From: Candidatus Nealsonbacteria bacterium CG08_land_8_20_14_0_20_36_22
Lineage (GTDB): Bacteria; Patescibacteriota; Minisyncoccia; Minisyncoccales; GWA2-38-27
Reading direction: 5' to 3'
Length of the DNA stretch: 30,231 nucleotides
Assembly: GCA_002774555.1 (NCBI GenBank)
Contig: PEYC01000017.1
Span: 1-30,231, forward strand
The first letter of the stretch is position 1. Every line of letters starts with the position of its first letter. The notes below the pieces were generated by a model. It searched no databases, had not been told where the DNA came from, and saw only the letters and a program-made list of their open reading frames with translations. Below, one piece after another: positions 14,318 to 23,034 of the stretch. A program made the position numbers and the translations under genes.

Positions 14318-15564
14318 AGAAATTTTGACTTATCTTTAAATGGCCCAATCAGGGCTAAATTTAATTTTTGAGGTTTAAAAATATCTCTGGAAACTTTTAA
14401 AACATCGTCAGCTGTTACTTTGTTAATTCTATCATAAATTTGCTCTGGCGTTAAAATCCTCCTCTCTAAAAGTTCCTGAATTCCGTAAAAAGAAGCCAAA
14501 GCGTCAGATGACTCTAACTGCAAAGTCGTTTTCCCTTTGATATAGTCCTTGGCTTTTTTTAGTTCAGTCGCCGGCACTTTTTTTTGAGAAATATCTTTGT
14601 ATTCTTGCAAAATGGTTGAAATTGCCTTTTCAATGTTTTTATTGTCAACGCCTGCTGAAGTAACTAGAAAACCACTATCAAGGTCAGATGAAACTTCTGT
14701 GGAAATATAATAAGCCAAACCTAATCTTTCCCTTACTTTAATAAACAATCTGGAACTCATCATTCCTCCCAAAATTATTCCCAAAATTTCCTGGGCGTAT
14801 CTTAAGGGGTGAAAAAGATTGTATGACCTTACTCCCAAACAAAGATGGGTCTGATCGGTTTTTCTCTCTTTTAAAAGACAGTCCGGCCTTATCTGTTTTT
14901 CAATTACCTTCGGCTTTCCAAGGGCCTTACCAGTTTTTATTTCTGAAAATGATTTTTTTACTTTTTTTATAGCTGACGACAACCCTATTTTTCCAGCCAA
15001 ACAAACAAGAGCATTTGGGGCGACATATTGATTTCTCAAATAATTTTTCAGCTTATCTTGAGAAATTCCCAAGACGGTTTCTCTGGTCCCGGCAATATTC
15101 CAGCCAGCTGGCTGGTCTCCGTACAAAAGCTCCCGCCACAAAATCTGAACATAAGATATTGGATTGTCATAGTACATATTAATTTCCTCTAAAATCACTC
15201 CTTTTTCTCTCTTGATTTCGCTGGAGTTCAATCTTGAATTCAAAAAAATGTCAGAAACCCAATCCAAAGCCAAATCTAAATGATTGGCGTCAACTTTGGC
15301 AAAATAGCCGGTGTATTCCTCGCCCGTAAAAGCGTTGTAAATACCTCCTATTTTGTCTAAGGTTTCAGCAATAGCTGTGGTGTTAGGACGTTTTTTTGTC
15401 CCTTTAAAAAACATATGCTCCAGAAAATGGGAAATTCCATTGAGCTCTTTTTTTTCGTATTTAGAGCCAGTAGCCACTAATACCAAAACAGTCACTGCCT
15501 GGCCCTCTTTCTGAGGAATAGTAATAACCCTTAAGCCGTTTTTTAAAGTAGTTTTTCTAAACAT
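14296..15564 (-). CDS. M16 family zinc peptidase (processing-peptidase-like)
   Basis: The inverted zinc motif HFLEH lies at residues 46-50, and the third ligand lies in the GVILEEI segment at about residue 126. This is the H-x-x-E-H plus distal Glu arrangement of M16 peptidases. At 422 residues it is a single-gene subunit with one active N-terminal half and an inactive half (HLCLGVRSYNL region), as in bacterial PqqL/YmxG-like peptidases. It lacks an obvious signal peptide, so it probably acts on peptides inside the cell. It overlaps glyS and the permease gene by 22 nt on each side. Confidence 0.9.
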   Translation of the reverse strand: MFRKTTLKNGLRVITIPQKEGQAVTVLVLVATGSKYEKKELNGISHFLEHMFFKGTKKRPNTTAIAETLDKIGGIYNAFTGEEYTGYFAKVDANHLDLALDWVSDIFLNSRLNSSEIKREKGVILEEINMYYDNPISYVQILWRELLYGDQPAGWNIAGTRETVLGISQDKLKNYLRNQYVAPNALVCLAGKIGLSSAIKKVKKSFSEIKTGKALGKPKVIEKQIRPDCLLKERKTDQTHLCLGVRSYNLFHPLRYAQEILGIILGGMMSSRLFIKVRERLGLAYYISTEVSSDLDSGFLVTSAGVDNKNIEKAISTILQEYKDISQKKVPATELKKAKDYIKGKTTLQLESSDALASFYGIQELLERRILTPEQIYDRINKVTADDVLKVSRDIFKPQKLNLALIGPFKDKSKFLWTMRKF

Positions 15565-16847
15565 TCTTTTATATTTTTGATTTTTACCCTTTCTTGTTTC
15601 ATTGTGTCGCGGTTGCGAATGGTTAAATCATTTTTTTCTAACGATTCAAAATCAATGGTTAAGCAAAAAACCGTGCCAATTTCATCCTGTCTTCTGTATC
15701 TCCGGCCGATTGAATCTGTCTCGTCATATTGGCAGTTAAAATGGGGTTTTAAAATTTGGTAAACTTCTTCTGCTTTTTTTATTATTGCTGGTTTATTTTT
15801 CACTAAGGGCAAAACAGCAACTTTTATCGGGGCTAAAGATTTATGAAACTTCAGCATGGTTTCCACTTCTTTTGTTGCTTTGGTAGTTTTAGTTCTACCG
15901 CCGCTTACTTCTATATAAGCATCGCACAAAAAAGCAAATAAAGACCTATCTACACCAACTGAAGTTTCAATAATATATGGGAAATACCCCTCATATTTTA
16001 AATCTTCTCCGCTATTTCTTGAATGATTAGATAAATCCCAATCTCCTCTATTATGAACCCCTTCAATCTCTTTCCAGCCAAAAGGAAACTTGTATTCAAT
16101 ATCTAAAGCTCTTTTGGCATAATGAGGGAGTTCGTTTTTGGGAACCTCCTTTACTCTTAGGTCAGCTTTTTTAATCCCTAAGTTCAAATACCAGTTTATT
16201 CTTTCTTTTTTCCAGTAATCAAAAAATTTATCAGCTGTTTTCGGCGCGCAAAACCACTGAAGCTCCATCTGTTCAAATTCTCTTGTTCTATAAATAAAAT
16301 CTTTGGGAGTAATCTCGTTTCTAAATGCCTTTCCGATCTGGGCTATGCCAAAGGGAATTTTAAGACGCATTGTTTGCAAAACATTTTTGAAATTAACGTA
16401 AATCCCCTGACAAGTTTCAGCACGCAAATAAGTTAGCGTCGCCTCATTTTCAACCGAGCCCACAAATGTTTTCATCATTAAATTAAACTTTCGCGACTTT
16501 ATTAACTCTCCTCCGCACTCAAGACACTGAGAATTTTGAATTTCGTCTAGACGAAATCGGTGATGGCATTTTTTACACTCCACCAGTTCATCGGCAAAAC
16601 CCGCTGTCAAATGACCAGATGCCTGCCAAACCTTCGGGCTCATTAAAATCGCTGCGTCCAAACCAACAATATCCTCGTGTTTTTTGAGCATTTCATCCCA
16701 CCAGGCTTTTTTAATATTATTTTTCATTTCAACTCCTAATGGCCCAAAATCATAACAAGAGCCAAAACCGCCGTAAATTTCTGACGAAGGAAAAACAAAA
16801 CCCCTTCTCTTTGCCAAAGACACAATTTTCTCCATTAAATCTGTCAT
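15543..16847 (-). CDS. glyS: Glycyl-tRNA synthetase, eukaryote/archaeal-type alpha2
   Basis: This is a single-chain class II synthetase of the alpha2 type, not the bacterial alpha2beta2 GlyQS. The N-terminus SSEIYGGFGSCYDFGPLGVE is diagnostic. A zinc-like CKKCHHRF...CLECGG module follows, then motif 2 (FRNEITP...TREFEQMEL) and motif 3 (ETSVGVDRSLFAFL). The 434-residue product is compact. A weak promoter (TTGCTC, 17 nt, TAATAT) sits so that +1 coincides with the ATG, and no Shine-Dalgarno is seen. It heads an operon with the M16 peptidase and the permease. Confidence 0.95.
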   Translation of the reverse strand: MTDLMEKIVSLAKRRGFVFPSSEIYGGFGSCYDFGPLGVEMKNNIKKAWWDEMLKKHEDIVGLDAAILMSPKVWQASGHLTAGFADELVECKKCHHRFRLDEIQNSQCLECGGELIKSRKFNLMMKTFVGSVENEATLTYLRAETCQGIYVNFKNVLQTMRLKIPFGIAQIGKAFRNEITPKDFIYRTREFEQMELQWFCAPKTADKFFDYWKKERINWYLNLGIKKADLRVKEVPKNELPHYAKRALDIEYKFPFGWKEIEGVHNRGDWDLSNHSRNSGEDLKYEGYFPYIIETSVGVDRSLFAFLCDAYIEVSGGRTKTTKATKEVETMLKFHKSLAPIKVAVLPLVKNKPAIIKKAEEVYQILKPHFNCQYDETDSIGRRYRRQDEIGTVFCLTIDFESLEKNDLTIRNRDTMKQERVKIKNIKECLEKLL

Positions 16848-16853
16848 TATTCT

Positions 16854-16882
16854 ATATTACCCCGTTAGAGATTAAAGAGCAA
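16854..16882 (-). promoter_or_regulatory. Candidate leaderless glyS promoter
   Basis: On the minus strand, TTGCTC (16882-16877), a 17-nt spacer and TAATAT (16859-16854) predict +1 at 16847, the first base of the start codon. The hexamers are imperfect. Most of the spacer is the CCCCGTTAGAGAT repeat arm. Confidence 0.4.
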
Positions 16883-16918
16883 GAATTAAGAACAGAAAAA
16901 ACAAATCTCTAACGGGGT
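16859..16918. repeat. CCCCGTTAGAGAT inverted repeat upstream of glyS
   Basis: The 14-bp perfect arms (ACCCCGTTAGAGAT and ATCTCTAACGGGGT) enclose a 32-nt A/G-rich middle. It is related to the leuS-upstream repeat at 9746-9778. It is not followed by a U-tract. Confidence 0.85.
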
Positions 16919-16930
16919 TACCTAATTTCC

Positions 16931-16965
16931 CAAAAATAAAAAAGCCCTGCGATTTAAAGCAAGGC
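16931..16965 (-). terminator. Intrinsic terminator of the ileS-recO operon
   Basis: On the minus strand GCCTTGC-TTTAAATC-GCAGGGC (7 bp, one G-U) is followed by TTTTTTATTTTTG. It lies just after the stop of the membrane-anchored protein gene. Confidence 0.8.
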
Positions 16966-16978
16966 GGAAAAACAAATA

Positions 16979-18547
16979 TTATTTAACAGGTGCGGTTGTT
17001 TCCACTGGAATGGCTTTGTTTTCAATGAATGTTCCTGTCCATTGGTCCTCGCCTGTAATTATTATTTCTCCAATTATATCAACAACTTCCCCTGTTAAAA
17101 CAACCTGGAAAGAAATATTTGGCGCTTCGTTTAAAATCCCTGTCCCCGCCTCCATATCTCCAACCATCCAAATAATCTCTCTACTTTGACTGTCAAAGGC
17201 AAATTTTGATTTTTCTTGTTCCGGAGAAATCTTGCCGGTTAATTGAACATTTTGAGGCAAAACCGTCTTTACTTTTACATTCTTAACATCGTTAAAATAG
17301 TTTTTTGCTCGCCAAGTTATAATATAAGTAGTTGGGTCTATTGCCTGAGAAATTTCTAATTTTGAATTTACTTTTGTTTCAAATTCCTCTTTTGCCTGAG
17401 AAATTAAAACCGTATTTTTTAAAATAGCGTTTTTTTCTTGGGGGCCAGCTATCTGCCAGTCATCTCTTAAATTGAGCCAAAACTCAACCTTACCTTCTTC
17501 TCCCTGCCCCAAAAATCCCAACTTTGGCACCTCCCGCCAATCCCAAACTATAGAATTATCACCATTTTTAAACTGGCCTTTCTCGCTTTTTATGGTCTCA
17601 AAATCAAATGCCTTGCCATCTAACTTTACCACTAAAAACAAATTGTTGAATTCTTCTTCTCCGATATTCCTGAAATAAATCTCATAATGAAGCAAATCGC
17701 CGGGAAAAGCTATATATTGATTCTGGCTGTTTATTGTCTGAAAAATAGAAAGCCGGGGCTTGGCAATCTCCGCCCCTTTGGTTATCTGTTTTAATAAAAC
17801 AAAATTATCTTCCAGCCAAATTCCCAGCTCGCCCCGGAAAATTTTATTTTCTCCAGTTTCGCCAGATAACTTTCCTTTAATTTCAACCCTACCGCCTTCT
17901 GCTTTATTTAAAATAGGAATCTCCCATTCTGTCTTTCCCAAAGCCGAAGGTTTGCTTTTTATAAACTCAAAACCAGAAGGATATTCAATTTTTATTCCTA
18001 AATCAAAAAGAGGCTCATCCAAGCTGGAATAATAATTCAAAGAAAAATCAAACTCCCGGCCTGCTTTTATTTTAGAGGGCAAGTCAAAATCAAAAGTCAG
18101 AGGAATAGATTGGATTTTGGTGGTAAAAGTTGTAGAGGATTCGTAGCGGGCTTGAAGGTTTTTGGGCTGATAATTCAACCAGGCCTTAACTGTTTTTAGC
18201 TCACCTTCTTTGCCGAAAAGCCGACCCTTGAATTTAAAGGTTTTCTCTTCGCCAGGATAAATATCTCCTAATTCCTCTGGTCCTATCTCTTGCCTCTTGG
18301 AAAAACCTTCTTTCAATAAGGTATACTCTGGAAATTCAAAAATAAGACGAGGTTCTTCTAGTCGGACATTGCCATTATTTTTATATTTCACCGTATATTC
18401 AATTTCGTCAGAAATTACTGCTTCTTCCGGACCTAAAATCTCCAATTTCAAAATCTCCTTTGAATAAGGATTCCTCTGCCAATACCAAAAACCAGCTACA
18501 CTTAAAGCAATTCCTAAAATAATAATGATGATAAGAAATTTTTTCAT
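16979..18547 (-). CDS. Membrane-anchored surface protein with Ig-like/DUF11-type repeats, function unknown
   Basis: The 522-residue product begins with a signal-anchor (KKFLIIIIILGIALSVAGFW), so it probably has one helix with the bulk outside the membrane. The exterior has several beta-rich segments of the type seen in DUF11 or CARDB-like adhesion proteins. Examples are EYTVKYKNNGNVRLEEPRL, HYEIYFRNIGEEEF and TYIITWRAKNYFNDV, each followed by a hydrophobic strand and a Gly/Asp turn. I do not recognise a catalytic motif. It is the last gene of its operon and overlaps the recO stop as ATGA, but that linkage does not reveal its job. Confidence 0.75.
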   Translation of the reverse strand: MKKFLIIIIILGIALSVAGFWYWQRNPYSKEILKLEILGPEEAVISDEIEYTVKYKNNGNVRLEEPRLIFEFPEYTLLKEGFSKRQEIGPEELGDIYPGEEKTFKFKGRLFGKEGELKTVKAWLNYQPKNLQARYESSTTFTTKIQSIPLTFDFDLPSKIKAGREFDFSLNYYSSLDEPLFDLGIKIEYPSGFEFIKSKPSALGKTEWEIPILNKAEGGRVEIKGKLSGETGENKIFRGELGIWLEDNFVLLKQITKGAEIAKPRLSIFQTINSQNQYIAFPGDLLHYEIYFRNIGEEEFNNLFLVVKLDGKAFDFETIKSEKGQFKNGDNSIVWDWREVPKLGFLGQGEEGKVEFWLNLRDDWQIAGPQEKNAILKNTVLISQAKEEFETKVNSKLEISQAIDPTTYIITWRAKNYFNDVKNVKVKTVLPQNVQLTGKISPEQEKSKFAFDSQSREIIWMVGDMEAGTGILNEAPNISFQVVLTGEVVDIIGEIIITGEDQWTGTFIENKAIPVETTAPVK

Positions 18548-19254
18548 TTACTTATTATACCATTTATATAGGACTGGGAAACTTCTTCCAGTTCTTTCCC
18601 CTGTTCTTGTTCAATTTTCAATCTTGATAAAATCCTCCAATTTTTGTCAGGGAAAAGGCGAAAAATCTTAATTGTTTCCGGCGAAATCAAAATTTTGTCT
18701 TTTGTGCTGTCATCCGAACATCTCAAACAAATTATTCCATTACTTTCCGAAGAAAAATTCATCAGGCCCGGAATTAGTTTCTCCTGGCATTTAACACAAT
18801 GATATAAATCAATCTGATATCCTAAAATCGAAAGCAGATTCCAAACGAAATAATAGTAAATAATTTCCAATTTCCAATTATTTAATTTTTCAAAAACCTC
18901 ACTCAATAAATTCCAAACCTTTTCATCTTGTTCTTGGCCGGTGATTAAATTGTCAGCCGCTTCGGCTATTTGACTGGCAATTTCTATTTTTTTTAAAGAA
19001 TTTCTTATATTTTTAAATTTTTCAATTACTATTGCCTCGGTTAAGGTTTTATGGTTTTTTCCTTGGATAAACTCAATTTCCGACAAATAAAAAAGGTCTA
19101 TCCCGGCTCTTAATTTTGATTTAATCTTACGTATTGCTTTTCCTAAAATTTTTAATTTTCCAAAGTCCTTTGTATAAACAACAAAAACCTGGTCTGCCTC
19201 CCGCAAATCTTCTTTTTTCAAAATAAAACCTTGGGTTCTATAATGAACAGCCAT
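18544..19254 (-). CDS. recO: DNA repair protein RecO
   Basis: RecO anneals single strands and loads RecA in the RecFOR gap-repair pathway. The 236-residue product has the N-terminal OB-fold start (YRTQGFILKKEDLREADQV) typical of RecO. It also has a four-Cys zinc site (CVKC near residue 150 and CLRC about 25 residues later) as in Deinococcus-type RecO. The length is normal for the family. It lies 24 nt downstream of a small hypothetical gene, and that gap holds a TAATTCCTGATTCC low-complexity repeat. Confidence 0.88.
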   Translation of the reverse strand: MAVHYRTQGFILKKEDLREADQVFVVYTKDFGKLKILGKAIRKIKSKLRAGIDLFYLSEIEFIQGKNHKTLTEAIVIEKFKNIRNSLKKIEIASQIAEAADNLITGQEQDEKVWNLLSEVFEKLNNWKLEIIYYYFVWNLLSILGYQIDLYHCVKCQEKLIPGLMNFSSESNGIICLRCSDDSTKDKILISPETIKIFRLFPDKNWRILSRLKIEQEQGKELEEVSQSYINGIISK

Positions 19255-19278
19255 AAACCAATAATTAGGAATCAGGAA

Positions 19279-19581
19279 TTATGGTTTTACTCCGCCCCTG
19301 TCTTTCAGGTATCTGATTTCTTTATCCAACGCCATTCTTGTTTTAAAATCACTTGCCCTTTTTCTGGTTGACTGCAATCCTTGAATTGCTTTTTTGTAGT
19401 CGTCTTTGGAAATCTGGCTACCGTATTTCGATGTTGACCCGAAAACTTCTCGCCCTATTTTTTGCCGTTCGCTTTGAGAATATTTTTGACCGCCAGTTTT
19501 GGGAATTATTCCGCTGTCTTTCTTTATGGTTTCTCTTAATTTGTTGACAGGAATAGGTTTATTTTTATCAAAAATGCCCAT
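19279..19581 (-). CDS. Small conserved-looking basic protein, 100 residues, function unknown
   Basis: ATG 19581 lies 5 nt after the ileS stop and is preferred over an in-frame TTG at 19590 that would overlap ileS. The protein is basic and soluble, starting MGIFDKNKPIPVNKLRE, with GIIPKTGGQKYSQ and SKYGSQISKDDYKKAIQ segments and a charged helical C-terminus. My impression is that similar proteins occur in other Parcubacteria next to housekeeping genes, but I cannot verify this and know no function. No transmembrane segment or metal site is visible. Confidence 0.7.
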   Translation of the reverse strand: MGIFDKNKPIPVNKLRETIKKDSGIIPKTGGQKYSQSERQKIGREVFGSTSKYGSQISKDDYKKAIQGLQSTRKRASDFKTRMALDKEIRYLKDRGGVKP

Positions 19582-19586
19582 TGAAT

Positions 19587-22382
19587 TCAAAGTTTATTAA
19601 TACCAATTTTTAATTTTTCTCCATCGACCTTTAGCTCTTTTTCTAACCCAAACTTTGTTTTTGCCTTTCCTATTTTAAAATCTTCTGCTAATGTTTCTTT
19701 CTTGATAAAATCTTTCTTTTGGGTTAAAATTTTGTTTAACCTCTTTATGCCGTATCCCTGAACTAAAATTTTATCTTTTGGTTTTAGGCCGGCTTTTTTT
19801 CTCATCTCTTGAATGTGCCGGATAACCTCCCTAACCACCCCTTCTTCTTTAAGTCCTTTGGTAATTTTAGTGTTTAATTTAAGTTCTTTTCCAAAAACAA
19901 TTTTTTTAACATTAGCTTCTTCTTTTATCGGCTCTAATAAATCTTTTTCTAATTTATTTTTTATTTGGAGCGAGGCGAGCGGCTGGCGAACTTTTATGCC
20001 GGCTTTTGCCCTTTGAGCCAAAACCTCAGTGGTAATTCCTCTGATTTTTATCATTTTTTCTTCTAATTCTTTATTAATCAACTTCTTGTTTGGTTCAGGA
20101 TATTCTTCTAAATGAACAGATTCTTTTTCTCCGCCTAAACATTGATATAATTCTTCGGCAATAAAGGGAGTGAAGGGAGCTATAAGTTTTGATAAATTCA
20201 AAAGAACATAATAAAGAGTTGCGATTGCTTCTTCTCTATCTTTAGCCCCGGCGTGGAATCTTCTCCTGGACCTTCTAACATACCAAAGTGATAAATCATT
20301 AATAAAAAACTTTTCTATTGCCAAAGTAGCAACAGAAACATTGTATCGTTCTAAATTCCTCGTCACTTTTTCAATTAAATTATTGAGCCGCGAAACAATC
20401 CAGATGTCTAAAATATCTTTAGGTTTTGGCTTTAATACTTGCGAGGGATAATCTTTTTTATCCACATAAGTAATAAAAAAAGCGAAACTATTCCACAAAG
20501 TAAGCAATTTCCGCTTTATTTCATCAGCCGCCTTATATCCGAAATTCAAATTATACTCGGGGTTTTGCCTGGCATACATCCAACGCATCGGGTCTGCCCC
20601 AATTTTCTCAACCGCATCATCAAACCAAATAGCATTTCCTTTTGATTTATGCATTTCCTCGCCTTTTTCGTCGCGAACAGAGGCATAACCAAAAATTGTT
20701 TTTACGGGAGCCACATTCTCCAAAACCATGCTCATCACAATAATACTATAAAACCAGTTTTTAAACTGGCCGGGGAACGACTCACAAACCAAATCAGCCG
20801 GAAACCATTCCTTTGTCATTGTGGAAAAAGGAACAATGCCGGCATCCAACCAAGGATTCCCGACATCAGGAATCCGAGAGACCAACTTTCCGCATTTTGA
20901 GCATTTAATTTTAATTTCATCAATCCAGGGCCTGTGAGGAGAATTGTCATTAAACTTATCCCAACCCTTAACCGTTTTCTCTTTCAACTCTTCTTTTGAG
21001 CCGATTACTTCAAAATTACCGCAGGAGCATTCGTAAATCGGCAGAGCCAATCCCCAATAACGTTTTTTGGAAATCAGCCAGTCCTGCATATTCTTCAACC
21101 AGTCCAACTCCCTTTCCAAGCCAAAAGAAGGAATCCACTCTATTTTTTTTGCCACTACTATTAATGGTTTTCTCAATTTTTCCATTGAAATGTACCATTC
21201 ATCAACCAAACGAAAAATCAATTCTGTTTTACAGCGCCAGCAGGTTGGATAACGATGTTTGTAATCCTCAATTTTAAAAACCAAATTTTTCTTCGCCAAA
21301 TTATCAAAAATCAAATCATTTACCTGGCTAACCAACTTTCCAGTCAAAAAACCAAAACCTTTTTTATACCTACTTTCCTCGTTTGTTGGGTCAATAACAG
21401 AGAGATTAAATTCTTTACTAAGTTTAAAGTCTTCTTGTCCACAACCAGAGGCAATATGAACAATACCTGTCCCCTCTTCAGAAGTTACGTCTTTCCATAA
21501 AATAACTCTATGTTCTGTTTTTTGAAGTTCATCAAACATCCCTTGATAAACCAAGCCCTTTAATTCTTTACCAGGAAACTCTTTTAATATTTTTCCTTCC
21601 GCAATTAAATTAGCTTTTTCTTTCAAAATAATAAAAATATCTCTATTTTTATCCTGAACCTCAGCATAAATTAATTCTGGATGAACAGCTAAAGCCACAT
21701 TGGCTGGCAAAGTCCAGGGCGTGGTCGTCCAGACAAGAAAAAAAGTATTCTTTTTATTAATTACTGGTAATTTTACAAAAATTGCTTTGTGAGTTATTTC
21801 TTTATATTCCTCTGTTAAAATTTCATGCTGAGATATCGCTGTGCCGCAGCGCGGACACCAAGGCACAACGTCTCTTCCTTTATAAAGCAGTCCTCTTTGC
21901 CGGCATTTTTTAAGAAAGCCCCAAATAGCATAATTATTCTCATCAGACATTGTGTAGTAAGAATTATCCCAATCCATCCATTGGCCAAGCCGAATTGATT
22001 GTTCTGTCTGGATTTTTGAATATTTTTTCACCCTTTCTTTACATTTTTCAACAAACTTGTCAATTCCGTATTTCTCAATATCTTTTTTATTTTTAAAACC
22101 TAATTCCTTTTCAACTTCAACTTCAACATGAAGCCCTTGGCAATCAAAGCCATTTTGAAATCTTAGCTCACGCCCCTGCATTGCTTTATACCTCTGGAAG
22201 ATATCTTTATAAGTTCTCCCCCAAGCGTGGTGAACGCCCATAGGATTATTAGCAGTTATTGGCCCATCTAAAAACGACCAATGTTCCTTACCCTGGTTTT
22301 TTTTTCTCAACTTCTCAAAAATTTTCTTCTCTTGCCAAAACCTTAGTATTTTCTCTTCTATTTTTGGAAAATCTAAACTCAT
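19587..22382 (-). CDS. ileS: Isoleucyl-tRNA synthetase with divergent signature motifs
   Basis: The 931-residue class I synthetase charges tRNA-Ile. The catalytic core has DGPITANNPMGVHHAWGRTYKD, with HHAWG (residues 51-55) in place of the usual HxGH. The second motif is MHKSKGN in place of KMSKS. The editing domain segment VWTTTPWTLPANVALAV and a Cys cluster (CWRCKTE, and CSKCGK further on) are present. The C-terminus carries an anticodon-binding helical region and a QRAKAGIKVRQPL segment typical of the IleS2/eukaryote-like branch. It starts 11 nt after the histidine-phosphatase stop. No Shine-Dalgarno is obvious. Confidence 0.95.
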   Translation of the reverse strand: MSLDFPKIEEKILRFWQEKKIFEKLRKKNQGKEHWSFLDGPITANNPMGVHHAWGRTYKDIFQRYKAMQGRELRFQNGFDCQGLHVEVEVEKELGFKNKKDIEKYGIDKFVEKCKERVKKYSKIQTEQSIRLGQWMDWDNSYYTMSDENNYAIWGFLKKCRQRGLLYKGRDVVPWCPRCGTAISQHEILTEEYKEITHKAIFVKLPVINKKNTFFLVWTTTPWTLPANVALAVHPELIYAEVQDKNRDIFIILKEKANLIAEGKILKEFPGKELKGLVYQGMFDELQKTEHRVILWKDVTSEEGTGIVHIASGCGQEDFKLSKEFNLSVIDPTNEESRYKKGFGFLTGKLVSQVNDLIFDNLAKKNLVFKIEDYKHRYPTCWRCKTELIFRLVDEWYISMEKLRKPLIVVAKKIEWIPSFGLERELDWLKNMQDWLISKKRYWGLALPIYECSCGNFEVIGSKEELKEKTVKGWDKFNDNSPHRPWIDEIKIKCSKCGKLVSRIPDVGNPWLDAGIVPFSTMTKEWFPADLVCESFPGQFKNWFYSIIVMSMVLENVAPVKTIFGYASVRDEKGEEMHKSKGNAIWFDDAVEKIGADPMRWMYARQNPEYNLNFGYKAADEIKRKLLTLWNSFAFFITYVDKKDYPSQVLKPKPKDILDIWIVSRLNNLIEKVTRNLERYNVSVATLAIEKFFINDLSLWYVRRSRRRFHAGAKDREEAIATLYYVLLNLSKLIAPFTPFIAEELYQCLGGEKESVHLEEYPEPNKKLINKELEEKMIKIRGITTEVLAQRAKAGIKVRQPLASLQIKNKLEKDLLEPIKEEANVKKIVFGKELKLNTKITKGLKEEGVVREVIRHIQEMRKKAGLKPKDKILVQGYGIKRLNKILTQKKDFIKKETLAEDFKIGKAKTKFGLEKELKVDGEKLKIGINKL

Positions 22383-22393
22383 ATTTTTCTGAT

Positions 22394-22993
22394 TTATTTA
22401 ACCTCTAAAAATTCGCTTAGACCGGGATAAAATCCTTTAACAGAGGAAAAAGTATCATCAAACTGGTTTTTTTCTAAAAGCTCTTTTTCGTTTAATCCTT
22501 TTAAGAATCCATTCAAAAGCCAAATCGGGTCACCGTGGCTGATAATTATAATTGTTTTATTTTTATATTTTTTTTCAATATCTTTTATAAAATCTATTGT
22601 CCTTTTTTTGACATCTCGCCAACTTTCGCCTTTAGGAGGCCGCTTAAAGAATTTTTGTTTTTTATTAGTGAAAAACTTTCTGTATTCATCTATTTTTCCT
22701 CCATAAAAAATCCCAAAATTTATATCCCGAAGCCGTTTATCAAAAATAATTTTTAACCCAAGTATTTTAGCAACAATTTCCGCTGTTTGGCAAGTTCTCA
22801 AAAAATCTGAAGAATAGATTAAATCAACATTTTTAGCTTTAAACTTTTCTACTACAGATTTTACTTGCTCTTTTCCTTTTTTCGTTAAACCAACCAAATT
22901 TACTGATGTCCAAGGATATAAAAGTCCTTTCTTCTTTGTCTGATAAATTGTTTCTCCGTGTCTTAAGAGAATATATTTATTTTTCAATTTCAT
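22394..22993 (-). CDS. Histidine phosphatase family protein (phosphoglycerate mutase-like)
   Basis: The RHGET motif near residue 11 holds the phospho-accepting His, and ISHGDP near residue 150 holds the second catalytic His. A conserved DLIYSSDFLRTCQTAEIV segment and the LRDINFG segment match the family. At 199 residues it is a small cytosolic member; substrates in this family range from sugar phosphates to nucleotides and cannot be assigned. It heads the ileS operon behind a good promoter that predicts a 5-nt leader. Confidence 0.9.
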   Translation of the reverse strand: MKLKNKYILLRHGETIYQTKKKGLLYPWTSVNLVGLTKKGKEQVKSVVEKFKAKNVDLIYSSDFLRTCQTAEIVAKILGLKIIFDKRLRDINFGIFYGGKIDEYRKFFTNKKQKFFKRPPKGESWRDVKKRTIDFIKDIEKKYKNKTIIIISHGDPIWLLNGFLKGLNEKELLEKNQFDDTFSSVKGFYPGLSEFLEVK

Positions 22994-23004
22994 TTTTATA
23001 GCTT

Positions 23005-23033
23005 ATTTTAACTAAAAAAATTGATTTTTTCAA
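23005..23033 (-). promoter_or_regulatory. Promoter of the histidine phosphatase-ileS-recO operon
   Basis: On the minus strand, TTGAAA (23033-23028), a 17-nt spacer and TAAAAT (23010-23005) predict +1 near 22998, five bases before the ATG. The -35 begins one base after the RT stop codon, so this operon has its own promoter directly abutting the DGR island. Confidence 0.65.
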
Positions 23034-23034
23034 C

